Shown here: in pieces, positions 37,305 to 48,024 of the stretch | How the letters are laid out: the number at the start of each line of letters is the position of its first letter | Numbering within the stretch: position 1 is the first letter of the stretch | NCBI RefSeq assembly: GCF_003024515.2 | Contig: NZ_PYIX02000005.1 | Span: 106,096-170,095 of the forward strand | Length of the DNA stretch: 64,000 nucleotides | Direction: 5' to 3' | Source of the DNA: Acinetobacter sichuanensis | GTDB taxonomy: Bacteria; Pseudomonadota; Gammaproteobacteria; Pseudomonadales; Moraxellaceae | Translations under genes and position numbers: made by a program | Notes under the pieces: model-generated | What the model saw: only the letters and a program-made list of their open reading frames with translations | What the model was told of the DNA's origin: nothing | The model's database searches: none

Positions 37305-38530
37305 TAGACTACTGAGCCCATTTGGAAAATTGGTAGATACATTGCAATGACCAGTCCACCAACAAGTACACCGAGTACAGCCATAATTAAAGGCTCCATC
37401 ATAGAAGTGAGTCCATCGACAGCATTATCTACTTCATTTTCAAAGTGTGTTGCAACTTTATCCAGCATGGCATCTAGAGAACCTGATTCCTCACCAATTG
37501 CTACCATTTGGATTGCCATAGATGGGAATTTGTTGGTTAAACGCATAGCAAACTGTAATTGTTGACCTGTTGCGACATCATCACGAATTTTCATTACAGC
37601 TTCTTCATAGACGACATTATTCGTTGCACCTGCTGTAGACTCGAGAGCATCAATTAATGGAACACCCGCTGCAAAGGTTGTTGCGAGTGTACGGCTATAA
37701 CGCGCAATAATTGCCTTATAAACTAAATCGCCAAAAATAGGGGCTTTAAGTGCGGCTTTGTCTAAAAAGTCACGGAATTTTTTACTTCGTTTTTTGGTTT
37801 CTAAGAAAGCGGTAATGGCTACAGCAATGCCAATAAGTAAGACAAACCAATAACTTTGCATCCATTTGGACATATTTACGACCATTTGGGTAAAGGCAGG
37901 TAAGTCAGCACCAAAGGAAGAGAATAGATCTTGGAAGACAGGAACAACCTTCACCATTAGAATCATGGTTACCACAATTGCAACGACAATGACTGCTATT
38001 GGATATTTCATGGCTTTTTTAATTTTTTGTTTTAAAAGTTCACTTTTTTCTTTATAAATTGCAACACGATCTAGCATCGTTTCTAAAGCACCCGATTGTT
38101 CACCTGACTCAACTAAGGAGCAAAATAAACGGTCAAAATGTTGGGGATATTTCTTGAGTGCACCTGCGAAAGTATTTCCGCCTTCAACTTCACCTTTAAT
38201 TCCAAGTACAACTTCACGCATGGCAGGGTTATCTAGACCTTCAGCAACAATTTCAAAACTTTGTACCAGCGGTACACCCGCTTTCATCATGGTTGCAAGT
38301 TGTCGTGTAAAAATCGTGATGTCTAAAGTACTCACTTTTTTCTTCATTAAACCTTCGAGAATATTTTTCTTTTTTTCTCGAATCGTTTTAATGTTAATGC
38401 CTTGTTTTCTTAAGGTAACTTTAGCCAATGCCATATTGCGAGCAGGCAACTCTCCTTTAACTTTGACCCCTTTACGGTCAACCCCGTCATAAATGAATGT
38501 TGGCATCATTTGAGCTTTCTTGATCGCCAT
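37304..38530 (-). CDS. pilC: Type IV pilus inner-membrane platform protein PilC
   Basis: A GspF-family protein of 408 residues that links the PilB motor to pilus growth. It has two cytoplasmic helical bundle domains (about 70-190 and 275-395), each followed by membrane segments, with the repeated pattern FTRQLATMMKAGVPLVQSFE / YSRTLATTFAAGVPLIDALE. The C-terminus is MYLPIFQMGSVV. It lies 25 bases after pilB. Confidence 0.96.
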   Translation of the reverse strand: MAIKKAQMMPTFIYDGVDRKGVKVKGELPARNMALAKVTLRKQGINIKTIREKKKNILEGLMKKKVSTLDITIFTRQLATMMKAGVPLVQSFEIVAEGLDNPAMREVVLGIKGEVEGGNTFAGALKKYPQHFDRLFCSLVESGEQSGALETMLDRVAIYKEKSELLKQKIKKAMKYPIAVIVVAIVVTMILMVKVVPVFQDLFSSFGADLPAFTQMVVNMSKWMQSYWFVLLIGIAVAITAFLETKKRSKKFRDFLDKAALKAPIFGDLVYKAIIARYSRTLATTFAAGVPLIDALESTAGATNNVVYEEAVMKIRDDVATGQQLQFAMRLTNKFPSMAIQMVAIGEESGSLDAMLDKVATHFENEVDNAVDGLTSMMEPLIMAVLGVLVGGLVIAMYLPIFQMGSVV

Positions 38531-38555
38531 AACGATATTCCTTTTTTTAATTTGT

Positions 38556-40271
38556 TTATTCGCTAGTTACGCGATTGATTTCTTGTAGTGATGTTAAGCC
38601 ATTCATGACTTTGATTAAGCCTGAACGTCGCAAATTATTAAACCCCAATCTGTTCGATGCTTCTGCAATTTCAAGTGCATTGCCATCTTCCATAATAATT
38701 TTTGAAATTTCAGGTGTAACTTTCATAACCTCATAGACACCGACTCGACCTTTATATCCTTCTCGACATTCAGGACAACCGACAGGCTGGAAGATTTGAA
38801 AATCTGGATTGGATAAATCTTGTTCAGTGAATCCCATTTCTAACAGGCTATTTTTGGGAATTTCTACAGTTGTTTTACAATGTGAGCATAAGCGGCGAGC
38901 GAGTCGTTGCGCAATGACTAAATTGACTGATGTTGCAATGTTAAAAGAAGGCACGCCCATATTTCTTAAACGGGTTAATGTTTCAGGTGCGCTATTGGTA
39001 TGTAATGTAGACATAACCATGTGACCTGTTTGTGCGGCTTTAATCGCAATTTCGGCTGTCTCTAGGTCTCGAATCTCCCCGACCATGATAATGTCAGGAT
39101 CCTGACGTAAAAATGATTTGAGTGCGACAGAAAAAGAAAGTCCGACTTTAGGGTTCACGTTAACTTGGTTAATACCTTCTAAGTTAATCTCAACAGGGTC
39201 TTCGGCTGTAGAGATATTAGAATTTTCTGTATTTAAAATATTTAAACCCGTATATAGCGAAACTGTTTTACCCGAACCTGTGGGTCCTGTAATCAGTAAC
39301 ATGCCTTGAGGTTTATCTAAAGCCTCCATAAACAAAGCTTTTTGTTCTTCTTCGTATCCTAAAGCATCAATACCTAACATTGCACTGGAAGGGTCAAGAA
39401 TACGCAGTACAAGCTTTTCACCAAAAAGGGTTGGAAGAGAGTTTACACGGAAATCAATGGCTTTGGTTTTAGACAGTTTGAGCTTAATACGACCATCTTG
39501 GGGAATACGTTTTTCAGAAATGTCCATTTGTGACATGACTTTTAAACGAGAAGCAAGTCGGGTTGCAAGTTGTAGTGGGGGATTTGTAATACTTCTTAAT
39601 ACACCATCGACACGATAGCGTACCCGATATGATTTTTCATATGGTTCAAAGTGTAAATCTGATGCACCCATACGAATAGCATCTACAAGAAGTTTATTGA
39701 TGTATTTGACAATCGGTGCTTCTTCACCTGACTGATTATCATCTTGCTCTTCAGTGGTATTGACTTCATCTGTTGAAATAATATCAACGTCAATGTCATC
39801 ACCACCAAAATCGAAATTTACTTGTTCAGTAAAATGCTTTTCTAAACAGTTAACTAACTTATTATGTTCAACAATAACAACTTCAATATTTAAGCGGCTA
39901 TTTAAGCGAGCTGCATCTAATGCTTCAATATTGGTTGGGTCACTGATTGCAATGTATAAGACATTTCCACGTTGTACGAGCGGAACCATCAAATGTTTAT
40001 GCAAAAGACTACTTTCAATCAAATCTTTTGAAAATTGAGTGGAATCAAAGCTATCTAAGTCAAATAATGGCTCAGCAAACTCTAAAGCAATTGTTTCTGC
40101 AATCATCAAAGGCTTTAAATTTGCGTGCTCAATGAGATAAGCCACGATATTGAGCTTATTTTTCTTAGCATTATCTAAGGCAGACTGCATTTGTTGTGCA
40201 GAAATTGCCCCATCATCTACTAAGCGACGAATAAACCCCGAAAACTTCGGTGAGCCTTGCTGTTGTACCAT
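38556..40271 (-). CDS. pilB: Type IV pilus assembly ATPase PilB
   Basis: The hexameric extension motor, 571 residues. An N-terminal GspE/N1-type domain precedes the ATPase, which has Walker A GPTGSGKTVSLY, the Asp box, the Walker B-region MVGEIRDLETAEIA and the His box LHTNSAPETLTRL. A C-terminal tetracysteine zinc motif (CSHC...CPEC) is present. The ATG at 40271 is preferred over a TTG two codons upstream. It begins the pilB-pilC-pilD-coaE operon. Confidence 0.96.
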   Translation of the reverse strand: MVQQQGSPKFSGFIRRLVDDGAISAQQMQSALDNAKKNKLNIVAYLIEHANLKPLMIAETIALEFAEPLFDLDSFDSTQFSKDLIESSLLHKHLMVPLVQRGNVLYIAISDPTNIEALDAARLNSRLNIEVVIVEHNKLVNCLEKHFTEQVNFDFGGDDIDVDIISTDEVNTTEEQDDNQSGEEAPIVKYINKLLVDAIRMGASDLHFEPYEKSYRVRYRVDGVLRSITNPPLQLATRLASRLKVMSQMDISEKRIPQDGRIKLKLSKTKAIDFRVNSLPTLFGEKLVLRILDPSSAMLGIDALGYEEEQKALFMEALDKPQGMLLITGPTGSGKTVSLYTGLNILNTENSNISTAEDPVEINLEGINQVNVNPKVGLSFSVALKSFLRQDPDIIMVGEIRDLETAEIAIKAAQTGHMVMSTLHTNSAPETLTRLRNMGVPSFNIATSVNLVIAQRLARRLCSHCKTTVEIPKNSLLEMGFTEQDLSNPDFQIFQPVGCPECREGYKGRVGVYEVMKVTPEISKIIMEDGNALEIAEASNRLGFNNLRRSGLIKVMNGLTSLQEINRVTSE

Positions 40272-40708
40272 CCCCAATACACCTTTAATTTATTCATTTT
40301 ATAATTTAAATACTTAGCATTAAAAAATACTGTCTATCTTAGACTTCTTTGCTTTGGTCTTTGTTGTCGATAGTTCAATATTTTTACATTTTAAATTGAT
40401 TTATCTAGGTTTTTAGTATCCCCATACCAAAACCGTTGTATAAAAAATTTGAAATGTGATCTAAAGTATTTTGAATAATAATTATATTAACCAAAGATGC
40501 TCAGAAGCTAAAGCGCTTGATCTACTTTTTTGGTTGTAAAATGCAAATAAATCACCCAATTCAATGGTCACTGGTCGTTTTGTTACAAAAATGTCAGAAT
40601 TATGCAAGATGAAAGCCAAAAAATTAAAACAAGCCAAGAAAGAAAAAAGCATAAATACTTAAAAATCCGTGTAGAATGTGGGCATTTTTCGAGAATAGGG
40701 TTAAGTGT
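40272..40708. other. Intergenic region between divergent pilB and tpiA
   Basis: About 440 AT-rich bases that must contain the pilB and tpiA promoters. A TAGAAT -10-like hexamer is at 40672-40677, but no good -35 partner was found. No RNA gene or repeat was recognised. Confidence 0.45.
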
Positions 40709-41500
40709 ATGTCGGGTTCGACGATTATTCCTTGGGTTGTCGGCAATTGGAAAATGAACCCAATGCAAGCGAATTCGCAGCAACTCATCCAAGACTTAAA
40801 GCAACAATTAAAGCAAAATCCTATTTCTGAACAGCAATGTCGTATAGGCATCGCCCCGATTTCTATTGCATTACTTTCTGTTCAGCAACAATTACTAGAT
40901 GCTTCTTGTGAAATTTTAAGTGTTGCACAAGATCTTTCGCGTATAGCAGGTACAGGTGCATATACAGGTGAGGTCAGTGCTGAGTTACTTAAAGATAGTC
41001 ATATTGACTATGTTTTAATTGGTCATTCTGAGCGCCGTGAAATTTTTGGTGACAATGTGAATGTCATTCAAGAAAAAGTAAAAAATGCACTCAATGCAGA
41101 AATGAAAATTATCTACTGTGTGGGTGAAAGCTTAGAACAACGTGAAGCTGGGCAAGCAGAGCAAGTCGTTTTACAACAAATTTGTGATATTGCAGCGCTT
41201 GTAAAAGCAGAACAATGGAACAATATTATTGTTGCTTATGAGCCGATTTGGGCGATTGGTACAGGTAAAACAGCCTCTCCTGAAGATGCTCAGACCATGC
41301 ATGCGAAAATTCGTGAAGGTTTATCACAAATCACACCATTAGGTGCAGAGATTGCAATCTTATATGGTGGTAGTGTAAAACCTGAAAATGCAGCTGAGTT
41401 AGCAGCATGCGCAGATATTAATGGCGCACTTGTTGGTGGTGCCTCTTTGAATGCTGAGTCTTTCTATCAAATTGCTCAAGCATTTGCAAAATCAAAATAA
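40709..41500 (+). CDS. tpiA: Triosephosphate isomerase
   Basis: Interconverts dihydroxyacetone phosphate and glyceraldehyde 3-phosphate. It has 263 residues from the ATG at 40709 (an upstream ATG would add 11 non-family residues). Active-site residues are the Lys in VVGNWKMNP, the His in [11 protein letters not shown] and the catalytic Glu in [16 protein letters not shown]; the phosphate loop is [11 protein letters not shown]. In organisms lacking phosphofructokinase, as Acinetobacter do, it serves mostly gluconeogenesis and Entner-Doudoroff traffic. secG follows by 12 bases. Confidence 0.95.
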   Translation: MSGSTIIPWVVGNWKMNPMQANSQQLIQDLKQQLKQNPISEQQCRIGIAPISIALLSVQQQLLDASCEILSVAQDLSRIAGTGAYTGEVSAELLKDSHIDYVLIGHSERREIFGDNVNVIQEKVKNALNAEMKIIYCVGESLEQREAGQAEQVVLQQICDIAALVKAEQWNNIIVAYEPIWAIGTGKTASPEDAQTMHAKIREGLSQITPLGAEIAILYGGSVKPENAAELAACADINGALVGGASLNAESFYQIAQAFAKSK

Positions 41501-41512
41501 TAGGAGTTCAGC

Positions 41513-41845
41513 ATGCATAATTTTGTGCTGGTGGTACATATCATTTTAGCCGTATTGATGATTGTACTGATTCTTGTACAACACGGTAAAGGTGCAGACG
41601 CTGGCGCTTCTTTTGGTGGTGGTGGCGCAGCAACTGTATTTGGTGCATCAGGTTCAGCAAACTTTTTGACACGTTTAACTGCAATTTTAACTGCCTTATT
41701 TTTTGTGACCAGTATTAGTTTGGCAGTATTTGCAAAAAAACAGACCACAGATGCTTATGGTTTGAAAACTGTACAAAGCACATCGCAGCCAGCAGCCCCT
41801 TTACAGCAGAATACGGGTGAAACTTCGCCAGCTGCACCAAAATAA
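41513..41845 (+). CDS. secG: Protein translocase subunit SecG
   Basis: A small SecYEG subunit of 110 residues with two membrane helices (about 5-22 and 52-72) joined by a glycine-rich loop (QHGKGADAGASFGGGGAATVFGASGSA, in part), then a longer cytoplasmic tail rich in Gln, Ala and Pro. The start has AGGAG. It is co-transcribed with tpiA; tRNA-Leu lies 62 bases downstream, as secG-tRNA-Leu is also arranged in E. coli. Confidence 0.93.
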   Translation: MHNFVLVVHIILAVLMIVLILVQHGKGADAGASFGGGGAATVFGASGSANFLTRLTAILTALFFVTSISLAVFAKKQTTDAYGLKTVQSTSQPAAPLQQNTGETSPAAPK

Positions 41846-41907
41846 ATGTAAAATTTGCAATTAAACCTTTCAATTTGTGACACAAGCTACTAGAATGCGT
41901 CACAGCT

Positions 41908-41992
41908 GCGGTGGTGGTGGAATTGGTAGACACGCTACCTTGAGGTGGTAGTGCTTTCGGGCGTGGGGGTTCAAGTCCCCCCTTCCGCACCA
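41908..41992 (+). tRNA. tRNA-Leu (anticodon GAG)
   Basis: An 85-base type II tRNA with long variable arm and encoded CCA. Anticodon loop CTTGAGG gives anticodon GAG; the D-arm is GTGGAATTGGTAGACACGC and the T-arm GGGGGTTCAAGTCCCCC. Acceptor arms GCGGTGG and CTTCCGC leave a T-T mismatch at position 5-68 and a G-T pair at 6-67. Confidence 0.96.
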
Positions 41993-42042
41993 AATTTATA
42001 TCCAGAATCTATAAATTTGGTGTTTGCAGCAAAATCTGTTGA

Positions 42043-42119
<77 letters not shown>

Positions 42120-42194
42120 ATCAATTTTATTTTAGAAGCAAACTAAAATAAACAACTTAGAGAGTTAAGTTGAGATAAATATTTGCGATGTTGA

Positions 42195-42271
<77 letters not shown>

Positions 42272-42346
42272 ATCAACTTTATTTTAGAAGTAAACTAAAA
42301 TAAACAGCTTAGAAAGTTAAGTTGAGATAAATATTTACGATGTTGA

Positions 42347-42423
<77 letters not shown>

Positions 42424-42471
42424 ATCTTAATCGAGATTGCAACTTGATTAAGGCGAAAAATGAATCTACTC

Positions 42472-42500
42472 TTGAAGTTTTTTTATTTTTTGTATATAAT
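42472..42500 (+). promoter_or_regulatory. Sigma-70 promoter before the fourth initiator tRNA
   Basis: TTGAAG (42472-42477), a 17-base spacer, then TATAAT (42495-42500), 13 bases before the tRNA. It is close to consensus. Confidence 0.7.
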
Positions 42501-42513
42501 TTTGCAGCATTGA

Positions 42514-42590
<77 letters not shown>

Positions 42591-42600
42591 AGTTTCTAAA

Positions 42601-42628
42601 GAGGGCTCACAGATAGGTGGGCCTTTTT
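42601..42628 (+). terminator. First terminator after the tRNA cluster
   Basis: The stem GGCTCAC/GTGGGCC (one G-T pair) has a six-base loop and is followed by T5. Confidence 0.75.
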
Positions 42629-42659
42629 GCACAGTGGACTTTTAGTTTTCTGTGTAATA

Positions 42660-42685
42660 ATAGGGGCGAATTTCGCCCTTTTTTA
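42660..42685 (+). terminator. Second terminator after the tRNA cluster
   Basis: The stem GGGCG/CGCCC, with A/T extension, is followed by T6. Together with the previous hairpin it separates the tRNAs from rimP. Confidence 0.75.
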
Positions 42686-42814
42686 TTGGCTATCGTGTAG
42701 TGTCGATATGAGCCGTATAGGCAAAGTTAAAGTGTCATGTTTCACTACTACTATAGTGTGTATGGGTCTGTGGTGATCTATTAAGATCATAATCGCACAA
42801 AATGACGAGAGTAA

Positions 42815-43339
42815 ATGAAGCTATCAAATAAAACTCAAGCACTTCAAGATTTAATTGTTCCTGCAGTGCAAGCTTGTGATGTAGAACTTTGGGGTATTGA
42901 ATTTTTACCTCAAGGTAAGCGTTCTTTATTGCGTATTTATATCGATAAAGAAGTAGATAAAAATGCTGAGCCTATCATCAATGAAGATGGTGAGGTAGAG
43001 TCAGGTCAAGGCGTAGGCGTACAAGACTGTGTACGTGTGACTCAGCAAGTCGGTGCAATACTTGATGTGCATGACCCAATTTCGGGTGAGTATGCATTAG
43101 AAGTATCATCTCCAGGTTGGGATCGTCCTTTTTTTGAATTGAAACAAATGTCTCAATATGTTGGTCAACAAGTTGCACTTCGCTTAATCGCAGCCGTTGA
43201 AAACCGTCGTAAATTCCAAGCAAAACTTGTTGCTGTTGATCTTGAAAATGAAATGATTCAAGTTGAAGTTGAAAAACAACAAGTATTGGAAATTGACAGC
43301 AACAATATCGACAAAGCCAATTTAATCTATCAAGACTAA
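42815..43339 (+). CDS. rimP: Ribosome maturation factor RimP
   Basis: A cytosolic factor for 30S assembly, 174 residues. The N-terminal alpha-beta domain has [39 protein letters not shown] marks the start of the SH3-like C-terminal domain. An acidic insert ([20 protein letters not shown] region) is present, as in other Acinetobacter. It is the first gene of rimP-nusA-infB-rbfA. Initiator tRNAs lie directly upstream, as metY does in E. coli. Confidence 0.94.
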   Translation: MKLSNKTQALQDLIVPAVQACDVELWGIEFLPQGKRSLLRIYIDKEVDKNAEPIINEDGEVESGQGVGVQDCVRVTQQVGAILDVHDPISGEYALEVSSPGWDRPFFELKQMSQYVGQQVALRLIAAVENRRKFQAKLVAVDLENEMIQVEVEKQQVLEIDSNNIDKANLIYQD

Positions 43340-43379
43340 ATTAATTTTAACGAATAAGAATTTGAATAGTAGGTGACTT

Positions 43380-44864
43380 ATGGGCCGTGAAATTCTTACC
43401 GTTGCAGAGACGGTTAGTAATGAAAAAGGTGTTAGTCGTGAAGCAATCTTTGAAGCGCTTGAGCAAGCTCTTGTTGCAGCAACAAAGAAAAAATTCTACG
43501 AAGGCACAAATTCTGAAGAAGCACAGTTACGCGTAGAAATTGATCGTAAAACAGGTGAGTACAGTACTTTCCGTCAATGGGAAGTCGTTGCTGATGAAGA
43601 TCATGAAATGCCTGCTTGCCAAGATGCAATCTCAGATGTAGATCCTGCAAAATGGTCAATCGGTGACATCCGTGAGCTTGAAGTACCTTCAATTGAGTTT
43701 GGACGTATTGCTGCACAAATTGCAAAACAAGTCATTGTGCAAAAAATCCGTGAAGCGGAACGTGCATTGATTGCTGAAGCTTATGAATCTAAAGTTGGTG
43801 AGCTGATCTATGGTGAAGTGAAAAAACAAACCAAAGATGGCTTTATTATTGACTTAGGTGATAATGCAGAAGCGTATTTAGCGCGCGAAGAAATGATTCA
43901 TAAAGAAATTCTTCGTCCTAAACAACGTATGAATGCGATTTTATATAGCGTAAATAAAGAAGGTCGAGGTGCGCAATTATTATTGTCACGCGCTAAGCCT
44001 GAAATGTTGATCGCATTGATGAAAAAAGAAATTCCTGAAATTTCTGAAGAAATCATTGAAATTAAAGCAGCCGCGCGCCAACCTGGTGTTCGTGCTAAAA
44101 TTGCAGTGAAAACGAACGATCATCGTATTGATCCTGTTGGTGCTTGTATTGGTATGCGTGGTACACGTATTCAAGCAGTACAATCAGAATTGAATGGCGA
44201 ACGAATTGATGTTGTCGTGTGGTCTGATGATCCTGCTCAATATATTGCAAGTGCTTTAGAGCCAGCAGATGTATCGGGTATTGTGATTGATGAAGAAGAA
44301 CGTACTGCTGATATTATTTTTGCTACTAGTGATCAATTAGCGCGAGCAATTGGTTCACAAGGTCAAAATGTTCGTTTAGCGTCTGAGCTTACAGGTTATA
44401 AGCTCAATATGATGCTTGAGGATGAATATCGTGCTCGTCAACAAAATGAAGCACAACAATATTTAGATATGTTTGTTACACGTCTTGATATTGAAGAAGA
44501 TCTTGCAATGGCATTGGTTGAAATGGGCTTTACTTCTCTAGAAGAAATTGCTTATGTGCCAGTGGAAACATTTGACGAAATTGAGCTAGATGCTGAACTT
44601 GTTGAAATGTTACAAGGTCGTGCGAAAGAAGTAGCCTTAGCAGATGCTTTAAAGCAGCAAGAAAATATTCAAGAGCCAAGTCAAGAACTTCTAGAAATGG
44701 AAAGTATGACTTCTGAAATTGCATATGCTTTAGCGGCTCGTGGTGTTATTACAGTGGATGATTTAGCTGATCAAGCAACTGACGATATCGCAGATATTGA
44801 AGGTTTAAATGTTGAGAAAGCGGGTCAACTCATTATGAAAGCGCGTGAATCATGGTTTAACTAG
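43380..44864 (+). CDS. nusA: Transcription termination/antitermination factor NusA
   Basis: Binds RNA polymerase and controls pausing, termination and antitermination; 494 residues. The N-terminal polymerase-binding domain (1-130) is followed by S1 (VGELIYGEVKKQTKDGFIIDLGDNAEAYL), KH1 and KH2 (DPVGACIGMRGTRIQAV; AIGSQGQNVRLASELTG), and two C-terminal acidic repeats (about 365-494). Starts after TAGGTGA. infB follows by 10 bases. Confidence 0.96.
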   Translation: MGREILTVAETVSNEKGVSREAIFEALEQALVAATKKKFYEGTNSEEAQLRVEIDRKTGEYSTFRQWEVVADEDHEMPACQDAISDVDPAKWSIGDIRELEVPSIEFGRIAAQIAKQVIVQKIREAERALIAEAYESKVGELIYGEVKKQTKDGFIIDLGDNAEAYLAREEMIHKEILRPKQRMNAILYSVNKEGRGAQLLLSRAKPEMLIALMKKEIPEISEEIIEIKAAARQPGVRAKIAVKTNDHRIDPVGACIGMRGTRIQAVQSELNGERIDVVVWSDDPAQYIASALEPADVSGIVIDEEERTADIIFATSDQLARAIGSQGQNVRLASELTGYKLNMMLEDEYRARQQNEAQQYLDMFVTRLDIEEDLAMALVEMGFTSLEEIAYVPVETFDEIELDAELVEMLQGRAKEVALADALKQQENIQEPSQELLEMESMTSEIAYALAARGVITVDDLADQATDDIADIEGLNVEKAGQLIMKARESWFN

Positions 44865-44874
44865 GAGGTAATAC

Positions 44875-47574
44875 ATGACGGATAAGTCAATTAACGAGTT
44901 AGCGGTCAGTGTAGGACTTCCTGTAGAAAAGCTCCTTGATCAGGTGCGTGAAGCTGGATTACCACAAAAGAAAGCTGAAGATAAGATTACGACAGAACAG
45001 CAAGATACCCTTGTCAACCATTTGAAAAAATCTCATGGTCAAGATGTGGGTCAGGCAGGAAAAATCACGTTGAAACGTAAAACGACTAGTACCGCTAAAG
45101 TAGCAAGTACATCGGGTAAGGCAAAAACGATTAATGTAGAAGTGCGTAAGAAGCATACATTTACCAAGCCAGATCCAGAACAAATTAAAGCCGAAGCACT
45201 TGCGAAAGCAGAAGCTGAAGCAAAAGTACGCAATGAACAAAAAGCAAAAGTAGACGCTGCGCCAAAAGAGGCTGAAAGCTCTGCAAAAGCAAACTTGGAA
45301 AAAATGCGTGCTGCTGCAAAACAGCAAACAGCTGCAAAAGAAACACCAAAAGCTGCAGTAGTGGTGAAGCGTAAATCTACGAATAAACCAATTACTAAAG
45401 CAACTGTAAAAACAATTGAAACACCTGAACAGAAAAAAGCGCGTGAAGCTGAAGCTGCTAAATTAAAAGCAGTAGAGGAAAGTGCACGTCGTAAAGCTGC
45501 TGAGGATGCACAACAACGTACGCTTGAACAGATGCGTAAAATGGCATCTAAGTATTCAAATGAGGATACAACAGCAACGATTCGTGTTGTGGATGATTCA
45601 CCATTAGCTGCTGGTCTAGTTGGTCAAGCATACGAAGACTCTTTTGCAAAAGAAGACCGTGAAATTAAACGTGGTACAAACACGAATAATCCACGTGGTC
45701 AAAAGAAAGGTGGTCGTCGTGGTCAAGAAGAGCAATCTTTCAGCCATAATCCACATAAACGTGGCTTAAAAACAAGCCAAGCAAATAAACATGGTTTTGA
45801 AAAACCTGTTAAAAAGCAAGTTTATGATGTTGAAATTGGTGAAACAATTGTTGTTGCTGACTTGGCTGCAAAAATGGCAGTTAAAGTGCGCGAAGTAATC
45901 AAATCACTCATGAAAATGGGTGAGTTAGTTACACAAAACCAAGCGATTGATCAAGAAATTGCAGCACTTGTTGTAGAAGAAATGGGGCACAACCCAGTAT
46001 TAGTTTCTGATACTCAAGCTGAAGATAATTTACTTGAAGCAGCAGAAGAAGCACGTGGTGTTCAAACAACTCGTCCGCCTGTTGTTACTATTATGGGTCA
46101 CGTTGACCATGGTAAAACATCATTACTTGACCGTATTCGTCGTGCGAAAGTTGCTCAAGGCGAGGCTGGTGGTATTACTCAGCACATTGGTGCTTACCAT
46201 GTGAAAACTGAGAAAGGTATTATTACTTTCTTAGATACACCAGGACATGCAGCATTTACAGCGATGCGTTCACGCGGTGCAAAAGCAACAGACATCGTGG
46301 TATTGGTTGTTGCAGCAGATGATGGTGTAATGCCACAAACTGCCGAAGCAATTGATCATGCACGTGCAGCAGGAACTCCAATTATTGTTGCGATCAACAA
46401 AATGGATAAAGAGTCTGCTGATCCAGATCGCGTATTAAACGAATTAACAACCAAAGAAATCGTACCTGAAAAATGGGGTGGTGATGTACCAGTTGCATTG
46501 GTTTCAGCACACTCAGGTCAAGGTATTGATGAGCTTCTAGACCTTATTTCAATTCAAGCTGAATTGTTAGAATTGAAAGCATCTGAAGAAGGTGCAGCAC
46601 AAGGTGTGGTAATTGAAGCACGTGTTGATAAAGGTCGTGGTGCAGTAACTTCTATTCTTGTACAAAATGGTACATTGAATGTTGGTGATTTAGTACTTGC
46701 TGGTGCGTCTTATGGTCGTGTCCGTGCAATGACAGACGAAAATGGTCAGCGTATCAAATCAGCAGGTCCTTCAATTCCAGTCGAAATTTTAGGTCTTCCT
46801 GAAGCGCCAATGGCGGGTGATGAAGTTCTTGTCGTAGATGATGAGAAGAAAGCACGTGAAGTTGCTGAAGCTCGTCTAGATCGTGAGCGTCAAAAACGTC
46901 TTGAGCGTCAATCTGCAATGCGTCTTGAAAACTTGATGGCATCAATGGGCAAAAAAGATGTGCCTATTGTTAATGTTGTCTTGAAAACAGATGTACGTGG
47001 TACTTTGGAAGCCTTGATTGTTGCACTTTCTGAATTGTCTACAGACGAAGTGAAAGTACGTGTAATTAGTTCAGGTGTTGGTGCGATTACTGAATCTGAC
47101 GTAATCCTTGCTGAATCTTCAGAAGCAGTATTACTCGGCTTTAACGTTCGTGCTGATAATACAGCGCGTCAAAAAGCGGATGCTGATGGCATTGATATTC
47201 GTTACTACTCAATCATTTACCAATTGATTGATGATGTGAAAGCTGCAATGAGCGGTAAACTTGCACCAGAACATCGTGAAACGATCTTGGGTGTGGCTGA
47301 AGTTCGTGAAGTCTTCCACTCAAGTAAATTTGGTGCAGCAGCAGGTTGTATGGTACTTGAAGGCGTATTACATCGTAATAAACCAATTCGTGTATTACGT
47401 GAAGATGTTGTTGTTTTCCAAGGTGAACTCGAATCACTTCGTCGCTTCAAAGAAGTTGTTGAAGAAGTCCGTGCAGGTATGGAATGTGGTCTTGCAGTTA
47501 AAGGCTATAAAGATATCAAAGCAAAAGACAAAATCGAAGTTTATGATGTTCAATTGATTAAACGGAGTCTTTAA
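44875..47574 (+). CDS. infB: Translation initiation factor IF-2
   Basis: A GTPase that places initiator tRNA on the 30S subunit and joins the subunits; 899 residues. N-terminal IF2N domain, then a long Lys/Ala/Glu-rich linker (about 90-260), a second IF2N-like region, and the G domain with [12 protein letters not shown] (near 408), DTPGHAAF and NKMDK. C-terminal domains II-IV follow; domain IV binds formyl-Met-tRNA. A consensus AGGAGGT ribosome site precedes the ATG. The four initiator tRNA genes lie just upstream of the operon. Confidence 0.97.
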   Translation: MTDKSINELAVSVGLPVEKLLDQVREAGLPQKKAEDKITTEQQDTLVNHLKKSHGQDVGQAGKITLKRKTTSTAKVASTSGKAKTINVEVRKKHTFTKPDPEQIKAEALAKAEAEAKVRNEQKAKVDAAPKEAESSAKANLEKMRAAAKQQTAAKETPKAAVVVKRKSTNKPITKATVKTIETPEQKKAREAEAAKLKAVEESARRKAAEDAQQRTLEQMRKMASKYSNEDTTATIRVVDDSPLAAGLVGQAYEDSFAKEDREIKRGTNTNNPRGQKKGGRRGQEEQSFSHNPHKRGLKTSQANKHGFEKPVKKQVYDVEIGETIVVADLAAKMAVKVREVIKSLMKMGELVTQNQAIDQEIAALVVEEMGHNPVLVSDTQAEDNLLEAAEEARGVQTTRPPVVTIMGHVDHGKTSLLDRIRRAKVAQGEAGGITQHIGAYHVKTEKGIITFLDTPGHAAFTAMRSRGAKATDIVVLVVAADDGVMPQTAEAIDHARAAGTPIIVAINKMDKESADPDRVLNELTTKEIVPEKWGGDVPVALVSAHSGQGIDELLDLISIQAELLELKASEEGAAQGVVIEARVDKGRGAVTSILVQNGTLNVGDLVLAGASYGRVRAMTDENGQRIKSAGPSIPVEILGLPEAPMAGDEVLVVDDEKKAREVAEARLDRERQKRLERQSAMRLENLMASMGKKDVPIVNVVLKTDVRGTLEALIVALSELSTDEVKVRVISSGVGAITESDVILAESSEAVLLGFNVRADNTARQKADADGIDIRYYSIIYQLIDDVKAAMSGKLAPEHRETILGVAEVREVFHSSKFGAAAGCMVLEGVLHRNKPIRVLREDVVVFQGELESLRRFKEVVEEVRAGMECGLAVKGYKDIKAKDKIEVYDVQLIKRSL

Positions 47575-47981
47575 TGGCGGGTAGTCAGCGTCTTAAACGT
47601 ATGGCAGATACAGTTCAGCGTGAGTTGTCTGAACTGATTCGTCAGGAGCTGAAAGATCCACGCTTAGGTGGTATTGTAACCATCTCTGCGGTTAAGGTAA
47701 GCCCAGATTTAGGGTATGCCGAAGTTTATGTGACTGTAATGGGACGTGAATTAGGCGATGAGCAAAGTGAAGCTGCAAATAAAGAAACGTTAGAGGTGCT
47801 TAATAAAGCATCAGGTTTCTTGCGTCATGAGCTTGGTCATCGTATTAAAACGCGTGTAACACCGCGTTTACGTTTCCATTATGACAAAACCAATGCATAT
47901 GGTAACTATATGTTTGGTCTTATTGCCGAAGCAGTGAAGGATTTACCTCCTACTGATGAAGCAAAAAAAGATGATGAATAA
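47574..47981 (+). CDS. rbfA: Ribosome-binding factor A
   Basis: A small KH-like factor for 30S maturation and cold adaptation; 135 residues (SQRLKRMADTVQRELSELIRQELKDPRLG start; HRIKTRVTPRLRFHYD in the core). It shares one base with the infB stop (TAATG). truB, which follows in E. coli, is not here; a terminator closes the operon. Confidence 0.94.
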   Translation: MAGSQRLKRMADTVQRELSELIRQELKDPRLGGIVTISAVKVSPDLGYAEVYVTVMGRELGDEQSEAANKETLEVLNKASGFLRHELGHRIKTRVTPRLRFHYDKTNAYGNYMFGLIAEAVKDLPPTDEAKKDDE

Positions 47982-47992
47982 ATGATGTTCAA

Positions 47993-48018
47993 GAAAGTCA
48001 CCTTCGGGTGGCTTTTTC
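47993..48018 (+). terminator. Terminator of the rimP-nusA-infB-rbfA operon
   Basis: An AAGTCACC/GGTGGCTT-type stem (one G-T pair) closed by a TTCG tetraloop, followed by T5. Confidence 0.85.
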
Positions 48019-48024
48019 TTATAG

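Noticed and set aside
44959..45327. Long open frame on the minus strand inside infB
   Set aside because: It mirrors the Lys/Ala/Glu-rich linker of IF-2; cysteine- and phenylalanine-rich shadow with no start signal.
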